This document shows, piece by piece, positions 54,167 to 64,000 of a stretch of DNA of 64,000 bases. The notes beneath the pieces are model-generated. The model had not been told where the DNA came from. It was given only the letters and a program-made list of their open reading frames with translations, and did not search any database. The stretch comes from Adiantum capillus-veneris (taxonomy: Eukaryota; Streptophyta; Polypodiopsida; Polypodiales; Pteridaceae), in the NCBI GenBank assembly GCA_014529385.2, contig CM043944.1:60399268-60463267 (forward strand). The letters run 5' to 3'. Made by a program: the position numbers and the translations under genes. How positions within the stretch are numbered: position 1 is the first letter of the stretch; every line of letters starts with the position of its first letter.

Positions 54167-56540
54167 TGCTCCTGTTCAGTGAATAGAGTGCAAAGTTAGC
54201 AGATTTGTCGAAATTTTTTCTGGAATGTCCTTTTAGACTGAAATGCTGACAATTTGGTCCAATTTGCTTCAAATCAATTTTTGAACAAGCAAAGATGCAT
54301 AAAATCATGCATGGAACAAAAGTGTATGGTCAAAACAAAAATTTGCAACCAAAGTAAATAATTGCGATTATTTACAGCTAAGGAAAATTTTCAACTTTTT
54401 GCAAACTTGGCTTTATAAGCTTGACGTACATAACAACTACATGCTCTGAGTGAAATATGGGCTCATTTGGATGCACAGGATGAAAATGATACCAGATTTT
54501 GGCTTTAGGTCTCTGAAACAGTAGATATAAAGGAAATTTTAGATTTTGAACTCCAAATTGATTCAAAATTGGCTAGTGGGATTATCACAACATGTACTTT
54601 GGATGTATGATGATAAAATATCCAAATTCCCCAATTTTGACCTAAAAGTAAATAATCGTGATTATTAACTTTTCTTCCAAAATTGACATTTTCTGGTACT
54701 AATTGGTTCTAGGCATTGTATAGACCTTGTATATGAGATATGAAGTGATTTGGATCAAGAAATGTTGTCCATAATCCAAATTTTGGCTTGCAAAGACTTC
54801 TTTGCACTTTTTGGCAATTTTACAAGTAATGGGTGGTCATTTTGGCTCATACTTGATTTTTGGCATGTAATAGGTGTGTACATATGATAGGTGAGGTGAT
54901 TTGACAATTTCCAAGCAAAACTGATGCAAAAGTAAATAATCGCGATTATTTACAACAGTGACAAAAACTTTGCAAAACCTACAAATTCTGACCTAGACAT
55001 GTTTCATACACCTAATATAAGTCCTAAACGGAATTTGGTCAAGTTTGGTCATGCCGACATCACTTTGTGCTCTATCGACTCTGAAATCACCGTTTTTTGT
55101 GACTACTTTGTCTGTTGGGTTGGTCGGTCAACTTTGAGGCTTTGGACTTGTCCATAACATAGTCGTGAAGCAACGTGTCCAATTCTGGCTCATTTGGAGT
55201 CAATTTGACCTCGTATGTCGAATTTGATGCTTTGTAACCTTCGAGCCTTTTTTTGCTTTTTGAGGGCTTTGCTTGATGGATTTCACCAAACCAATCATAT
55301 ACATTGTATATGGACCTCATTAGCAAGCCATCTGTGCAGTCAGGTCGAAATTCTGGCATTTGCCAAAAACCTAACTTTTATACCGGGGACCCCCTTGACC
55401 CCAGTCGACTGGTCATCTGATGGTATAGAAAGGTTCTATTTTGTTAGGGCATGCTATGGTTCAAATTCCATCCGATTTGGTCAAGCTGGAAGGCCGCTAT
55501 GACCAGTTTTAGGTCGTAGGTCTTCATGCACTGCTCGATTTCTAGGGTTTTTTCTAGGGCTTTAGACTAGCTATCGGCCGTACAAAATGGACCATTGTCG
55601 AGTAAAGAACTTACCCCTCACATCTCGTGTGAGACGGCACTGAAAATGGTCAATTGTGGGCTCCGGAAAAGTCACGCGAAAGAGGCCAAAATCTCTCTCT
55701 GCAAAGGCTCCAAGTGGAAATGAGGTGGTTTTAGCCTACCTTGGATATCTATACTCGGACTTCCTGAACAAAATTCCCCAAATTCCCCCGGTAGTCCTAC
55801 TAGGCCGTGAAATCTATATTAGACTCAAAAATTTCCCTGATCGGATTCCTGTAGCTCATTCTGCAAGAATTTTGCAAAAGTAGGCTTGGCCGCCTAATTT
55901 AGGCTTCCCGCTTCCATCTTCTAGTTTCATTGAAAGTTTTCGTGTTTGTCTGCCTTGTCTTTCTGATCACTATTGTGTCTTCCATTTTTTCATATGAGCT
56001 TCCCTGCTATTTATTAATAATTTTGACCTGTTTATTTGAAAAAATCAAAGAAAATAGCAAAATGCTATAAAAAAGTAAAGAAAAAATCCAATAATTAATA
56101 AAATCCCTTAAAAAACATAGCTTTATTGTTTTTTGTTGTATTTCTCTATTTTTAAGCCTCATTATCAATAAAAATGATGAAAAATACCCAAAAAAGGACT
56201 ATTTCTGATGATTTACTAATAGTATATACACTATTTACACTCATCGGGAAGATATAATCAGTGAATTTTTCCTTGATGATGAATTATAAGGGCATTATTA
56301 GGTAATTTTGCAAAAAATCACACGTTAATATCAAACTTTTTCCTCCCTCTTCAAACATTGCCCTTAATTATTCGTACTTAATACTTAGTTCTTAGTGCCC
56401 TTCCACCCCTCCTATATGGCCTACTCCGGGATGATTGTGTGCATGGTTTGAATAATTGTGTCTATGCATAGCCATGATTGGCTCTACCATGATATGAAAA
56501 TCAATGCAATTCAAACCAATATGTTGTGCTAGAGCTGAGT
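54167..56540. other. Non-coding spacer with palindromic repeats
   Basis: About 2.4 kb without a protein match. The left half holds three ~290-bp diverged units, each with the 22-bp palindrome annotated below and phrases such as TTTTGGCTT and TTTGGATCA/GATTTGG. The right half (55,900-56,350) is very AT-rich. Its make-up resembles the segment 48,340-50,123 beyond the LTR, which also has a degenerate copy of the palindrome. Confidence 0.55.
54354..54953. repeat. Three copies of a 22-bp palindrome at ~290-bp spacing
   Basis: The half-site is GTAAATAATCG and the palindrome is that half followed by its reverse complement. It is perfect at 54,932-54,953, has one mismatch at 54,354-54,375 and is decayed on one arm at 54,648-54,669. 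Spacings are 294 and 284 bp. Flanking sequence is much more diverged than the palindrome. Confidence 0.85.
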
Positions 56541-56549
56541 CTTGAGTAA

Positions 56550-56990
56550 TTACTCAAGGGTTTTCGATGTCGAGGTTTGCTGCTGATGTCTTCCAAAGAG
56601 CAAATCTTGTAGCTTGTGTGCTCTCTGTTTCATTGTACCATCAAGGTGCTTTAGCACACTGATTGCTTGAGTTGTTGGTAGCACTTTCGACTGTTGTCGA
56701 GATTTTTCTCTCCATTGGTAGCTCGGTCGGCTTGGTGCTGCATGGTGTGGTGGAGTCTGTTGAGACTTAACTCGCCATTGCTTGATTGGTTTTGCGGGTT
56801 GTGGAGAAGATAAGTTCTCCTTTTTCTTCCAAACCATTCTGTTAGGTTCCTTGCTCAGAGATGCTTGTCTCTGTGTTCGAACCCTTGGAACCTTCTTTTG
56901 TTTCATCGGTGAAGTTTTAGGCACCCAGATCTGAATCGGTTTATCCCTAAGCTGTGCTTTTGGTACCCAAATTTTCCTGACTCCTTGCAT
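56550..56990 (-). pseudogene. Basic WVPK-motif frame, part of the right-hand Gypsy
   Basis: A 146-codon frame, very rich in Lys, Gln, Pro and Ser, with two (I/K)WVPK motifs and W-rich spacing (QWRVKSQQ, QWREKSRQQ). This looks like a nucleic-acid-binding, unstructured gag-type segment. It follows the second protease-like frame on the same strand. No zinc knuckle is present. Function unknown. Confidence 0.4.
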
Positions 56991-57065
56991 GCCACATGTA
57001 GCATTTGATTGTCAGGGGGATGGAGAAGATTGACTTTGTGGATTGGTCTGCTGATTGCTTATTTT

Positions 57066-57524
57066 TCATCCCTCCTTGCTTGGTGCAATTGGAACAATAA
57101 GTTGCCCTTCTTTAGGTGATAGCTTTAGCTGATTCGTATCCCAATCTGGTATTGCTTTGTATGTACGCATCCAGGGAATACCAAGAATCATTGTCTCATT
57201 CATGTGTTCATCTGGAAAGCATACAAAATGATGAGGACATGAACATCGATGTACTATCACATTCAAGTTGACTACTCCCAATGTTGGAGTTGGGTTCTTG
57301 TTGCATCCTTTGATGGTTGCTATTCCTGCCATCAATGCTTGACTTGTTGCCTTCTTGTATGTGGAATAACTGACTGCGTTTACTCTAGCTCCTGTGTCGA
57401 CCAAAGCATTGGTGCTATGATTGTTGAGCAGTACCTTGGTGCGCAGGTCCATTCCATCTAACCGGTCATCATCTGTTGAAAATGCGTCTTTAGGTAACTC
57501 CCAATGTCGATCATCTATTTCCAA
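57066..57524 (-). pseudogene. Second retropepsin-like domain, 3' of integrase
   Basis: A 152-codon frame with the aspartic-protease signature ALVDTGARVNAVSY (residues about 40-53), a central GCNKNPTPTLGVV region and ETMILGIPWMRTY (the I-L-G near the C-terminal end), ending PDWDTNQLKL. These are the elements of a retroviral-type protease fold. The same element has another protease at about 61,960-62,340 in the normal place, so this one is extra. It could be a domain captured from another element, or the start of a different, decayed element lying end to end. Confidence 0.6.
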
Positions 57525-57598
57525 AGTGTTGATGGGAATCAGTATCTGTTGATTCTTGAGAGCCTAGCTTCCTCTTGGGCTTCATCAATAACCTGCTA

Positions 57599-58021
57599 TC
57601 ATTTGATCTTCCTTTGTTTGGCTACATGCACTCTTTCTAGCAATTCATTGGTTAGTGGCAAATTGTATTTCTTTAAATGACATCCACTAATCCAATTAGC
57701 CATTGGTTCACCATCTAAGGTGGATAATTTTACTGCTCTACTTGGAGATACGTCTTCAATGATAAATGGTCCGTTACCCTTTTTCTTAAACTTGGGAATG
57801 TGTTGCTTAAGGGAATAGACTAGGACCAAGTCCCCTTTCTTGAAGATTTTTGTTATTAAGTGGGAATCAAAAAATTGTTCTTGTTTTCGCTTTTGTGCAT
57901 AGATATGAGCTACAGCAGTTAGCCTTTGCTCATCTAGCTTTTCCAAATCTTCGAGTCTTTCTGACAATTCATGTCCAGTCCACTCAAGATTCTGTGCTAC
58001 CCTTAATGTCAGCAATAGAAA
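57599..58021 (-). pseudogene. Right-hand Gypsy integrase C-terminal region
   Basis: NLEWTGHELSERLEDLEKLD, then KKGDLVLVYSLKQ (the usual F-x-x-G-D-L-V-L-V) and NGPFIIEDV...ISGCHLKKY, the GPF/GPY-type module that ends Gypsy integrases. It is followed by a stop at 57,599. The frame begins just outside the 181-bp tandem duplication. Confidence 0.8.
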
Positions 58022-58383
58022 TTATATTAAGGCATCAAGACCATAAATAAGGTTAAAGGGTGTAGCATTTAGAGTTGTTTTGAATGAAACTTGATAAGCC
58101 CATAGAGCAGCATGGAGATTCATTTCCCAGTCTGTCCTTCCTGAACTAACCACTTTAGTCAGCACCGAGCTAAGAATTTTATTCGTATACTCAGCTTGTC
58201 CGTTATATTAAGGCATCAAGACCATAAACAAGGTTAAAGGGTGTAGCATTTAGAGCTGTTTTGAATGAAACTCGATAAGCCCATAGAGCAGTATGGAGAT
58301 TCATTTCCCAGTTTGTCCTTCCTAAACTAACCACTTTAGTCAGCACCGAGCTAAGAATTTTATTCGTATGCTCAACTTGTCCG
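58022..58383. repeat. 181-bp tandem duplication in integrase
   Basis: Units 58,022-58,202 and 58,203-58,383 both run from TTATATTAAGGCATCAAG to ...CTTGTCCG. They differ at about 7-8 positions. The length is not a multiple of three, so it breaks the frame between the catalytic core and the C-terminal module. Confidence 0.92.
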
Positions 58384-59446
58384 TTTGCTTGTGGGTGATA
58401 GCTGATTTGTTATGAATGACCATAAAATCATTAAGCAAATACTCTATTACCTCATTGAGGAAATCAATTCCCCGATCACTTGAAATCTCTATTGGCAGTC
58501 CATATCTTGTGAATACATACTCATATAAGAATGCAGGAGTGGTTCTGGCATCATTCTTTTGAGTCGCTTTAGCCTCATCCCACTTGGTCAAATAGTCCAT
58601 AGCTACAATGATATATTGAGCTTGGGTTCTATAAGTAGGTGGCTATATCGGTCCAACAAAATCTATACCCCATTTTGCGAAAGCTCTAGCCCCCATCATT
58701 GGTCTTAAGGGCATGCTATCTACTCGTGTTTTCATTTTTGCTCGTTGAAAAGCATCACATCTTCGTACATATTCTTTGGCATCTGCAAAAAGTGTTGGCC
58801 ACCATATGCCTGCCATCAAGATTACTCTTGCGGTGGTCTCACTAGAAAAGTGACCTCCAGCTAATCCAGCATGTGTTTGTTCTATAATCGGAATATGCTC
58901 GTTTTCATTTGCACAAAGACGCAAATGTTGATCTTCACCTCTCCAATACAATTGGTTCCCAATAAGAGCATAGTCTCTTGCTTCAGTTTCAATTTCTCTT
59001 TGACGGTGTTTATTCATATTTTCAGAAAATGTTTGGCTCAATAAGTAAGTAACCAGATAATTACTACACTTAGGAACAGGTGATATTTGAAACAATGTTA
59101 CATGAGGAATGGGTGTTTGTTTTTTATGTTGAGGGCAATCCTTTACAAAATATCTAACATCTCTCCTCATAGTCGGCCAAAATACTCCAAGTCTCAAGAT
59201 TCGTTGCATAGTTTGGTCTTCCGCAAAGTGAAGTCCTACTATGGTAACATGTGCTTGACTTAGGTACTGTTGTTTTTCTTCAGGGTTAATGCATAAGAGC
59301 AATATCCGTCTCGATTTCTTTTGTATAGCCTTCCAGCTAGTAATTGATACATAGCCAATTGCTCGATTAATCCGATTGTGATAGGAAGTAGTATTTGTGA
59401 ATCCACTTGAGCTATTGTCATCAATGACACAATGTTTTCCGACCAT
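58384..59446 (-). pseudogene. Right-hand Gypsy integrase: two zinc modules and catalytic core
   Basis: Two H-H-C-C-like modules lie in series. The first (AHVTIVGLHFAEDQTMQRIL...RYFVKDCPQH; about 59,120-59,250) is followed about 100 residues later by the second (THAGLAGGHFSSETTARVIL...YVRRCDAFQRAK; about 58,735-58,880). In the second module the last Cys is Phe. Then WGIDFVGPI (first Asp), an in-frame TAG (58,640-58,642), MDYLTKW, SSDRGIDF (second Asp), and, after a frame shift near 58,400, an NGQVE-type motif with the third residue kept. The ordinary Gypsy integrase has only one such zinc module. Confidence 0.8.
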
Positions 59447-59949
59447 CTAGGTATCATTTCTACGGAGAACAAATAGGCATCTGGTAGATCATTGTCTACC
59501 CCTTTAGGTGATTCCCCTGAAACAATCCTTGACAAATGATATGCTTGTTGATGTGTAGTGCCTTTTTTTACAATGACAGTGAAATCAAATTCAAGAAGAA
59601 TGATGAACCATCTCACTAGTCTCCCTGTGTTGCATGACTTGTTGACCAAATACAACAAATCTTGGTGGTCCACAAAGAACACAAACTTGTTGACTAATAG
59701 GTAATGTCTATACTTTTTAACGGCATAGATCATTCCTAGTCCTTCTCTTTCGGTGGTGGTGTAATTCTTTTTGGCCATGTTCAATTTTCGGCTAGCATAA
59801 GAAATAGGAAAGTCAATTTTCCCGTCTCTTGGTTGAGCTAGTATACAACCGATAGCAAAATTAGAAGCATCTACATGTACGTGGAATACCTTATCCCAAT
59901 CTGGTGCTTTCAATATTGGAGTTGAGGTGGGAACTTGCTTAAGCTTCAT
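59447..59949 (-). pseudogene. Right-hand Gypsy RNase H
   Basis: VHVDASNFAIGCIL, KNYTTTEREGLGMIYAVKKYRHYLL, FVDHQDLLYLVN and LLEFDFTV are the canonical Gypsy RNase H blocks. The catalytic Asp of VDAS and Glu of TTERE are kept. The frame runs on towards the zinc modules (it closes at 59,260, overlapping them in another frame). No second RNase H is present, so this element is not Tat-like. Confidence 0.85.
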
Positions 59950-60775
59950 GAAGGATTCTTCACATGTCTCGGTCTATTCAAAGTGCGTAATCAAGCTATA
60001 CATGGGTTTTGCAATTATAGCGTACATGTAGATGAACCGTCGGTAATATCCACAATGTCCCATGAAGGCTTGTATCACTTGACTGTTGTTGGTCTAGGCA
60101 AATCAGCAATGACATGAATCTTCTCAATATTAATAGCTATGCCATTTTTAGACACTATATGTTTTCCTTGTCTTCCCATGAATGTGTACTTTTCAGGATT
60201 TAAGCAAATCCTATAAAGTTTACATTTTTTGAATACCTTTTTTAGGTGGTCAAAATGATCAGCTCGGATTGATGCATGTACGCATAGATCATCCATATAT
60301 ACTTCTAATAATTTCCTAAGATATTCTTTGAAAGCATGGCTCATCAACCTTTGAAACGTGCTTGGAGCATTAGTTAACCCAAACGGAATCACTCGATAGG
60401 AAAATATACCCCATTCTGTTGCAAAAGTAGTTTTATATTGATCTTTTGGGTCAACCAAAAGTTGATTGCATCATGAAAGTCGTCTAAGAAGCTGTAAGCT
60501 TCTTCTCCTGCAACTCGTTCTAATAGATGCTCATTTATTGGAAGAGGAAAGTTGTCTCTGATGGTAGCTACATTCACCTTTTTGAGATTAACACACACTC
60601 GTAATTTCCCATTCTTCTTGGGTACTACCACAATTGAGGACACCCAATCTGTGTATTCAATTACGTAAATAAATTTGGCTTCCTTTAGTTTTTCAATCTC
60701 TTCTTTTATCTTTCTGGTAAATGTTTCGTTATACGTGTATGGTCTCTGTCTACTTGGTTTCGCGTCATCTCTCAT
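59950..60775 (-). pseudogene. Right-hand Gypsy reverse transcriptase
   Basis: KPSRQRPYTYNETFT, DWVSSIVVVPKKNGKLRVCV, NFPLPINEHLLERVAGEEAY and SFLDDF are in one frame. A single-base shift near 60,460 moves to KTTFATEWGIFSYRVIPFGL, NAPSTFQRLM and the catalytic VYMDDLCV (about 60,285-60,310). Another disturbance lies near 60,075. Apart from these, RT motifs are well preserved, so the element is not very old. Confidence 0.88.
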
Positions 60776-61955
60776 GGATATGGTATGTTGACAGATTTCT
60801 GGATCAACACCCTTGAGATCCTTGTAAGACCAAGAGAAGATATATCAGTATTCTTTTAACAAGCTCAGCAAAATCTTTTCTTCTTCTTCTGTTAGGTCAT
60901 TCGAATGTAAGCAAGTCTAGGCTCTTCTCTTGGTTCAGCCAAGTCTACCCTTTTAGTGTTTTCAGGCCCTTTGTAAGATTCACCTTGTTTTCATAGTTCC
61001 CTAACAGGCTGTTCAATTTTATGATTTTCCGATCTTGGAGAGTACACTTTTTGTAATGGGATGGAACATACATTGCATCCTTACCATCTTCTTCCATGGT
61101 TTCCATTTCGGTTGTGTATATATCCTTTAAAGCTTTTTTCAACTCTTGATATTTCTTTTTCCGCTCGACTCTGGTCATCCTGTGATTTTTCTTGAGTACC
61201 CTTTCTTGTTTTTCTTGATGTCTAAGACATTTCTGAGTTGTTGTTTAAAGGATATCTGCCAGCTATTTTGTCCTTGACACAATCATTAGTATCTATCTGC
61301 ATCAGGAATTGTGTTTTACTGGAGACTAATGGCATAGGTCATGTTTTCACAATTCCGGTGTCCCTCTTTCGTCTATACCATTTTTGTCTTCTTGATTTCT
61401 GGTTTGGAAAGTCAAAAAACTTTTCCTCCCCTCTCTTTAAGAGTAACTTAGCTCTCGTATGTTCTCTTTCTGACCCCGAATCCTTTGAGGTAGCTGAGTG
61501 TTCATCTAACTCATCAGTTGCATCATAATAGAGGTCTGAAAATACTTGTTGAGCTTCCATTGAGTCCTTGGGTTTCTCATCTTTGTTTTCAATGTTAAGG
61601 ATTGAGATCATTTGGATGGGAATTATGCCGTAGCCATCCTCATTGCAAAATTGAGTAGGCATAGACGTATTTACACATACATCCATTGTCGCTAAAATTT
61701 GAGTCCACTCGAATGGCTCAAATAAATGCTTTGGAAAGGGTTCAGGTATGTAGGCTTTGTCTGTGCAGTCACTTTCTAGGATATATTCTTCTCGTCTTAA
61801 GCTTCCGTTTTCTGAAGTTCCGCACATCCAAATAGGAGTGTCTTTGTTTAACCAGGATTGGAGTTTAGTTTCAGCCGAAGAGACTGAATCAAACTCTTGG
61901 ATGGCTGTTTCAAGACATCTCTATAAGTGTGATCTTTTAATTTAACTCTTGTTAT
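60776..61955 (-). pseudogene. Right-hand Gypsy protease-RT linker
   Basis: It contains a 163-codon frame (61,339-61,827) of acidic, Ser/Glu-rich sequence (TDELDEHSATSKDSGSERE) ending in a basic RRQKWYRRKR patch, and a 78-codon Lys-rich frame (60,945-61,178). Near 60,830 SWSYKDLKG-type residues, the usual entry to Gypsy RT, can be read in a further frame. Spacer between protease and RT. No separate function is assigned. Confidence 0.6.
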
Positions 61956-62387
61956 AGATCCCACTTGCTTCAAGTACAGATAGTTGTTTTCCCAATCTTG
62001 GATAAGCTATACCTGTCGCATGAAAGGACTTCCCAATATGATTTCATAGTTGAGGTTTTTTCCAAAGTCTACTATGGCAAAAGTGTGTTAATATTCAATT
62101 CCACAAGAATTGACTATCACTTTTTCAAGCAGTCCTAATGGTCTCTCAATATGTCCGTTAGCCAATTGCAATTTCATTCGAGTTTTTCTGATGACTGGTT
62201 GTCCCCACGATTCCCATACTGCTTTAGTGGCTATGGCTATGCCAGCTCCACTATCCAGTATCGCCATGGTTTCAATGTCCTTATATTTCACTGGGAGAGT
62301 GGTGTTTTCTTCTTCCCCTTCATAATATTCTCTGACTTTGTTCATAGGAACTGATCGAATCTCTTTGTTTTCCATTTCATTTTTCAA
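61956..62387 (-). pseudogene. Right-hand Gypsy protease (canonical position)
   Basis: MAILDSGAGIAIATKAVWESWG carries the catalytic D-S-G (split: MAILDSGAG, IAIATKAVWESWG), followed by KLQLANGHIERPLGLLEKVIV. The second half, with ILGSPFMRQV and IQDWENNYLYL, continues to about 61,960 with a stop in between. Retropepsin that would mature the polyprotein. Confidence 0.8.
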
Positions 62388-63180
62388 TTTTTTCCAAATT
62401 CTTTGAGATTAACCTCGTTATTCCCACCTTCTCTAGGGTTTTCTGTAAATCATTCCACAAGTATGGTCTGAGTTTCAACAAGTTCTCCCAAGGTTAGGGT
62501 GCATTGGATGGGTGTAGACATGATCGAATCAATGTTGTCTACTTCTAGGGTCTGTTCAGCTCTTTTTACTTGAGTGGTCTTGCACACAATGGATTCGTCT
62601 TCGTTATCTCCCAAGTAAGAAGGTAATGTTTTTAATCTTAATGGTTTCGACATTCCTGAAGCTTCCGATCCGCAATCCCCATACAAGGATTGTAAATCCA
62701 TGTTCATATCAGAAGGTAGGTTATCCAACTAGACTTCCTCTATAGGAGCTGACTTTAGAGTTAGGCTCCCCTCATTGATCTCTCTGAATTTTTCCCATGA
62801 GTGTCCTGGCAAGTCTTCCTCTACGAATGGAATTCCATCTAAGGCATCATCGTTGCCCGGCACTATAAGCTCTGGTTCATTTGTTTTAAGGTGGGGTTCT
62901 ACCACCACATCAAATTTTGCTTTCCTTTCTTTTATCGCAAGCTCTTCAGGTTTTGCAATACTTTCAAGCTTGGGTTTTTGTTTTTCCAGCATTTCTTGTG
63001 TGATTCTTACCAAATTTTGATAAGCTTCCAGCTTCACTGCTTCCATATCTGGAGATGGATAGTTTTTCCACTTGTTTTCCATGTTTTGGCATGCTTTAAG
63101 TCCTACTTGGTAGACTTCCAAGGCGGAATTAATAGGCTCAAAAATTTTATCAACCAGAATTGGATCCTCCAAATTTCACG
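62388..63180 (-). pseudogene. Right-hand Gypsy gag-protease linker
   Basis: Frames 62,729-63,172 (147 codons, helical and acidic: EAYQNLVRITQEMLEKQKPK) and 62,450-62,728 (92 codons) are separated by single stops and shifts. No named domain. By position they belong to the gag-pol junction of the element. Confidence 0.6.
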
Positions 63181-64000
63181 GTTGTTTCCTTGAATTCACT
63201 GCCAGTTTCTTTCAACTTGTCTTGGGCTAGCTTCTTTGCTTTCTCTTCGATTTCAACCCGTTGTTTTTGTTTTCTCATCTCATATCTTTTGCTTCTGCTC
63301 CTTTTGATTCTTTGAGAAGAAACTTTCGTGTTCTCCGAATCATCAGAGGAGTTGTGTTTATTTTTCTTTGCCTGGGCTCTAGTAATTACCTTGATTGGAA
63401 CTTCACTCTCTGATGAGCTACTAGGCATCACTTGGACTACGTTTAATACGGTTTTACCCTTGTTCAAAGGATTTTTTGGACAATCTTCCGAAAAATGTCC
63501 TCCCTTTTTGCAACATTGTATGAAATAGGCTTCAATTGGTTTGAGGTTTTTTTCAGGCTCTGGACATTCATTTTTCCAATGGTCATCAGCACCACAGTTA
63601 TGACAGTTTCCTATTCTAGGCTTCATCATAGGTCTTCCCATGGGAGGTCTGACACCTTGATTAGCTACATAATACATTGGTACGAGCTCTAGTGGAGCAT
63701 AAGTCACGGTTTCTTCCGTTGGTGGTGGATGTGGACTATACCAATCTCCTTCTACCATTACTGTAGATGGACTAGCTCTGCATAGGGTGTAATAGGCACT
63801 ATACTTGTTCATCTATGACTCCTTCAGAGTGCATGTACTTTACAAGAACTACATTATGTCCTGGATACGAAGGTTGTTGTCCCAACAGATGTTGAGGTCT
63901 TTCCATACCCATTGGTGATCTTTGAGCTTGGGCCATATTAGGCTAATATCTATACATGGGTTGTCCTTGTGGCCTCATAGGCACGTACTGAACATTCCCA
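63150..64000 (-). pseudogene. Right-hand Gypsy gag C-terminal part with two zinc knuckles (runs off window)
   Basis: The frame 63,150-63,812 has PPMGRPMMKPRIGN, a CX2CX4HX4C knuckle (CHNCGADDHWKNEC) and a second one with an altered first pair (CCKKGGHFSEDC), then a Ser/Lys/Arg-rich segment with a nuclear-localisation-like RIKRSRSKRYEMRKQKQR run. Upstream, 63,813-64,000 is Pro/Gln/Met-rich (MRPQGQPMY, SPMGMERPQHLLG) in shifted frames with a stop. The capsid part, leader and 5' LTR lie beyond 64,000. Confidence 0.75.

Noticed and set aside
58340-58460. Loss of the catalytic Glu in the right-hand Gypsy integrase
   Set aside because: On reading the adjacent frame, the Glu-containing motif is present. 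The apparent loss is due to a frame shift near 58,400.

Overview
The window looks like a gene-poor, repeat-dominated segment of a large land-plant nuclear genome. The evidence is nested Ty1/Copia and Ty3/Gypsy elements with initiator-Met-tRNA-type primer sites (TGGTATCAGAGC or TGGTATCAAAGC), a Tat-type Gypsy with two RNase H domains, a broken plant SABATH methyltransferase, and many (GA)n/(CT)n tracts. I cannot name the species. The mix (degenerate plant genes, a TTAA-targeting DNA transposon, very old retroelements) would fit a large-genome non-flowering plant, but that is inference. I see no intact host gene, RNA gene, CRISPR array or operon.

Layout. 1-2.6 kb: CT-rich and diverged repetitive DNA. 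2.6-3.9 kb: 3' end of a Copia-like element (called CopX here) whose LTR ends inside an older minus-strand Copia (Copia-1, 3.9-14.8 kb). Copia-1 is also split by a 4.6-kb segment made of two diverged ~2-kb repeats and by a 1,338-bp TTAA-flanked DNA transposon. 14.8-20.2 kb: a short-LTR (TRIM-like) remnant, a CA-rich tract, a two-monomer satellite-like array, an inverted pair of MITE-like elements, a LINE-like scrap and a second CopX end. 20.24-32.65 kb: a nearly complete Tat-like Gypsy with ~1.15-kb LTRs, carrying within gag a recent 3.68-kb non-autonomous Copia with 5-bp target duplication.

32.7-40.1 kb: remains of host genes (SABATH methyltransferase, FCP1/NIF-like phosphatase) and a CopX 5' LTR. 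40.1-43.6 kb: a decayed chromodomain Gypsy (chromovirus). 43.8-47.2 kb: minisatellites and a kinase pseudogene. 48.6-50.0 kb: the second copy of the TTAA transposon. 50.15-64 kb: a very large minus-strand Gypsy that runs off the right edge. It has gag zinc knuckles, a protease, RT, RNase H, an integrase preceded by two zinc-binding modules, a second protease-like domain after the integrase, a ~2.4-kb spacer with a repeated 22-bp palindrome, and a 3.5-kb charged, coiled-coil-rich accessory reading frame next to the polypurine tract and LTR.

The parts do not form a pathway. They record successive insertions: Copia-1 was hit by CopX, by the 4.6-kb segment and by the TTAA element, and the Tat Gypsy was hit by the non-autonomous Copia. 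The most notable items are the TTAA (piggyBac-like) family, the palindrome-bearing spacer and 3' accessory ORF of the right-hand Gypsy, its duplicated integrase zinc modules and extra protease, the recently mobile but coding-dead small Copia, and three near-perfect 181-202-bp tandem duplications inside unrelated retroelements.
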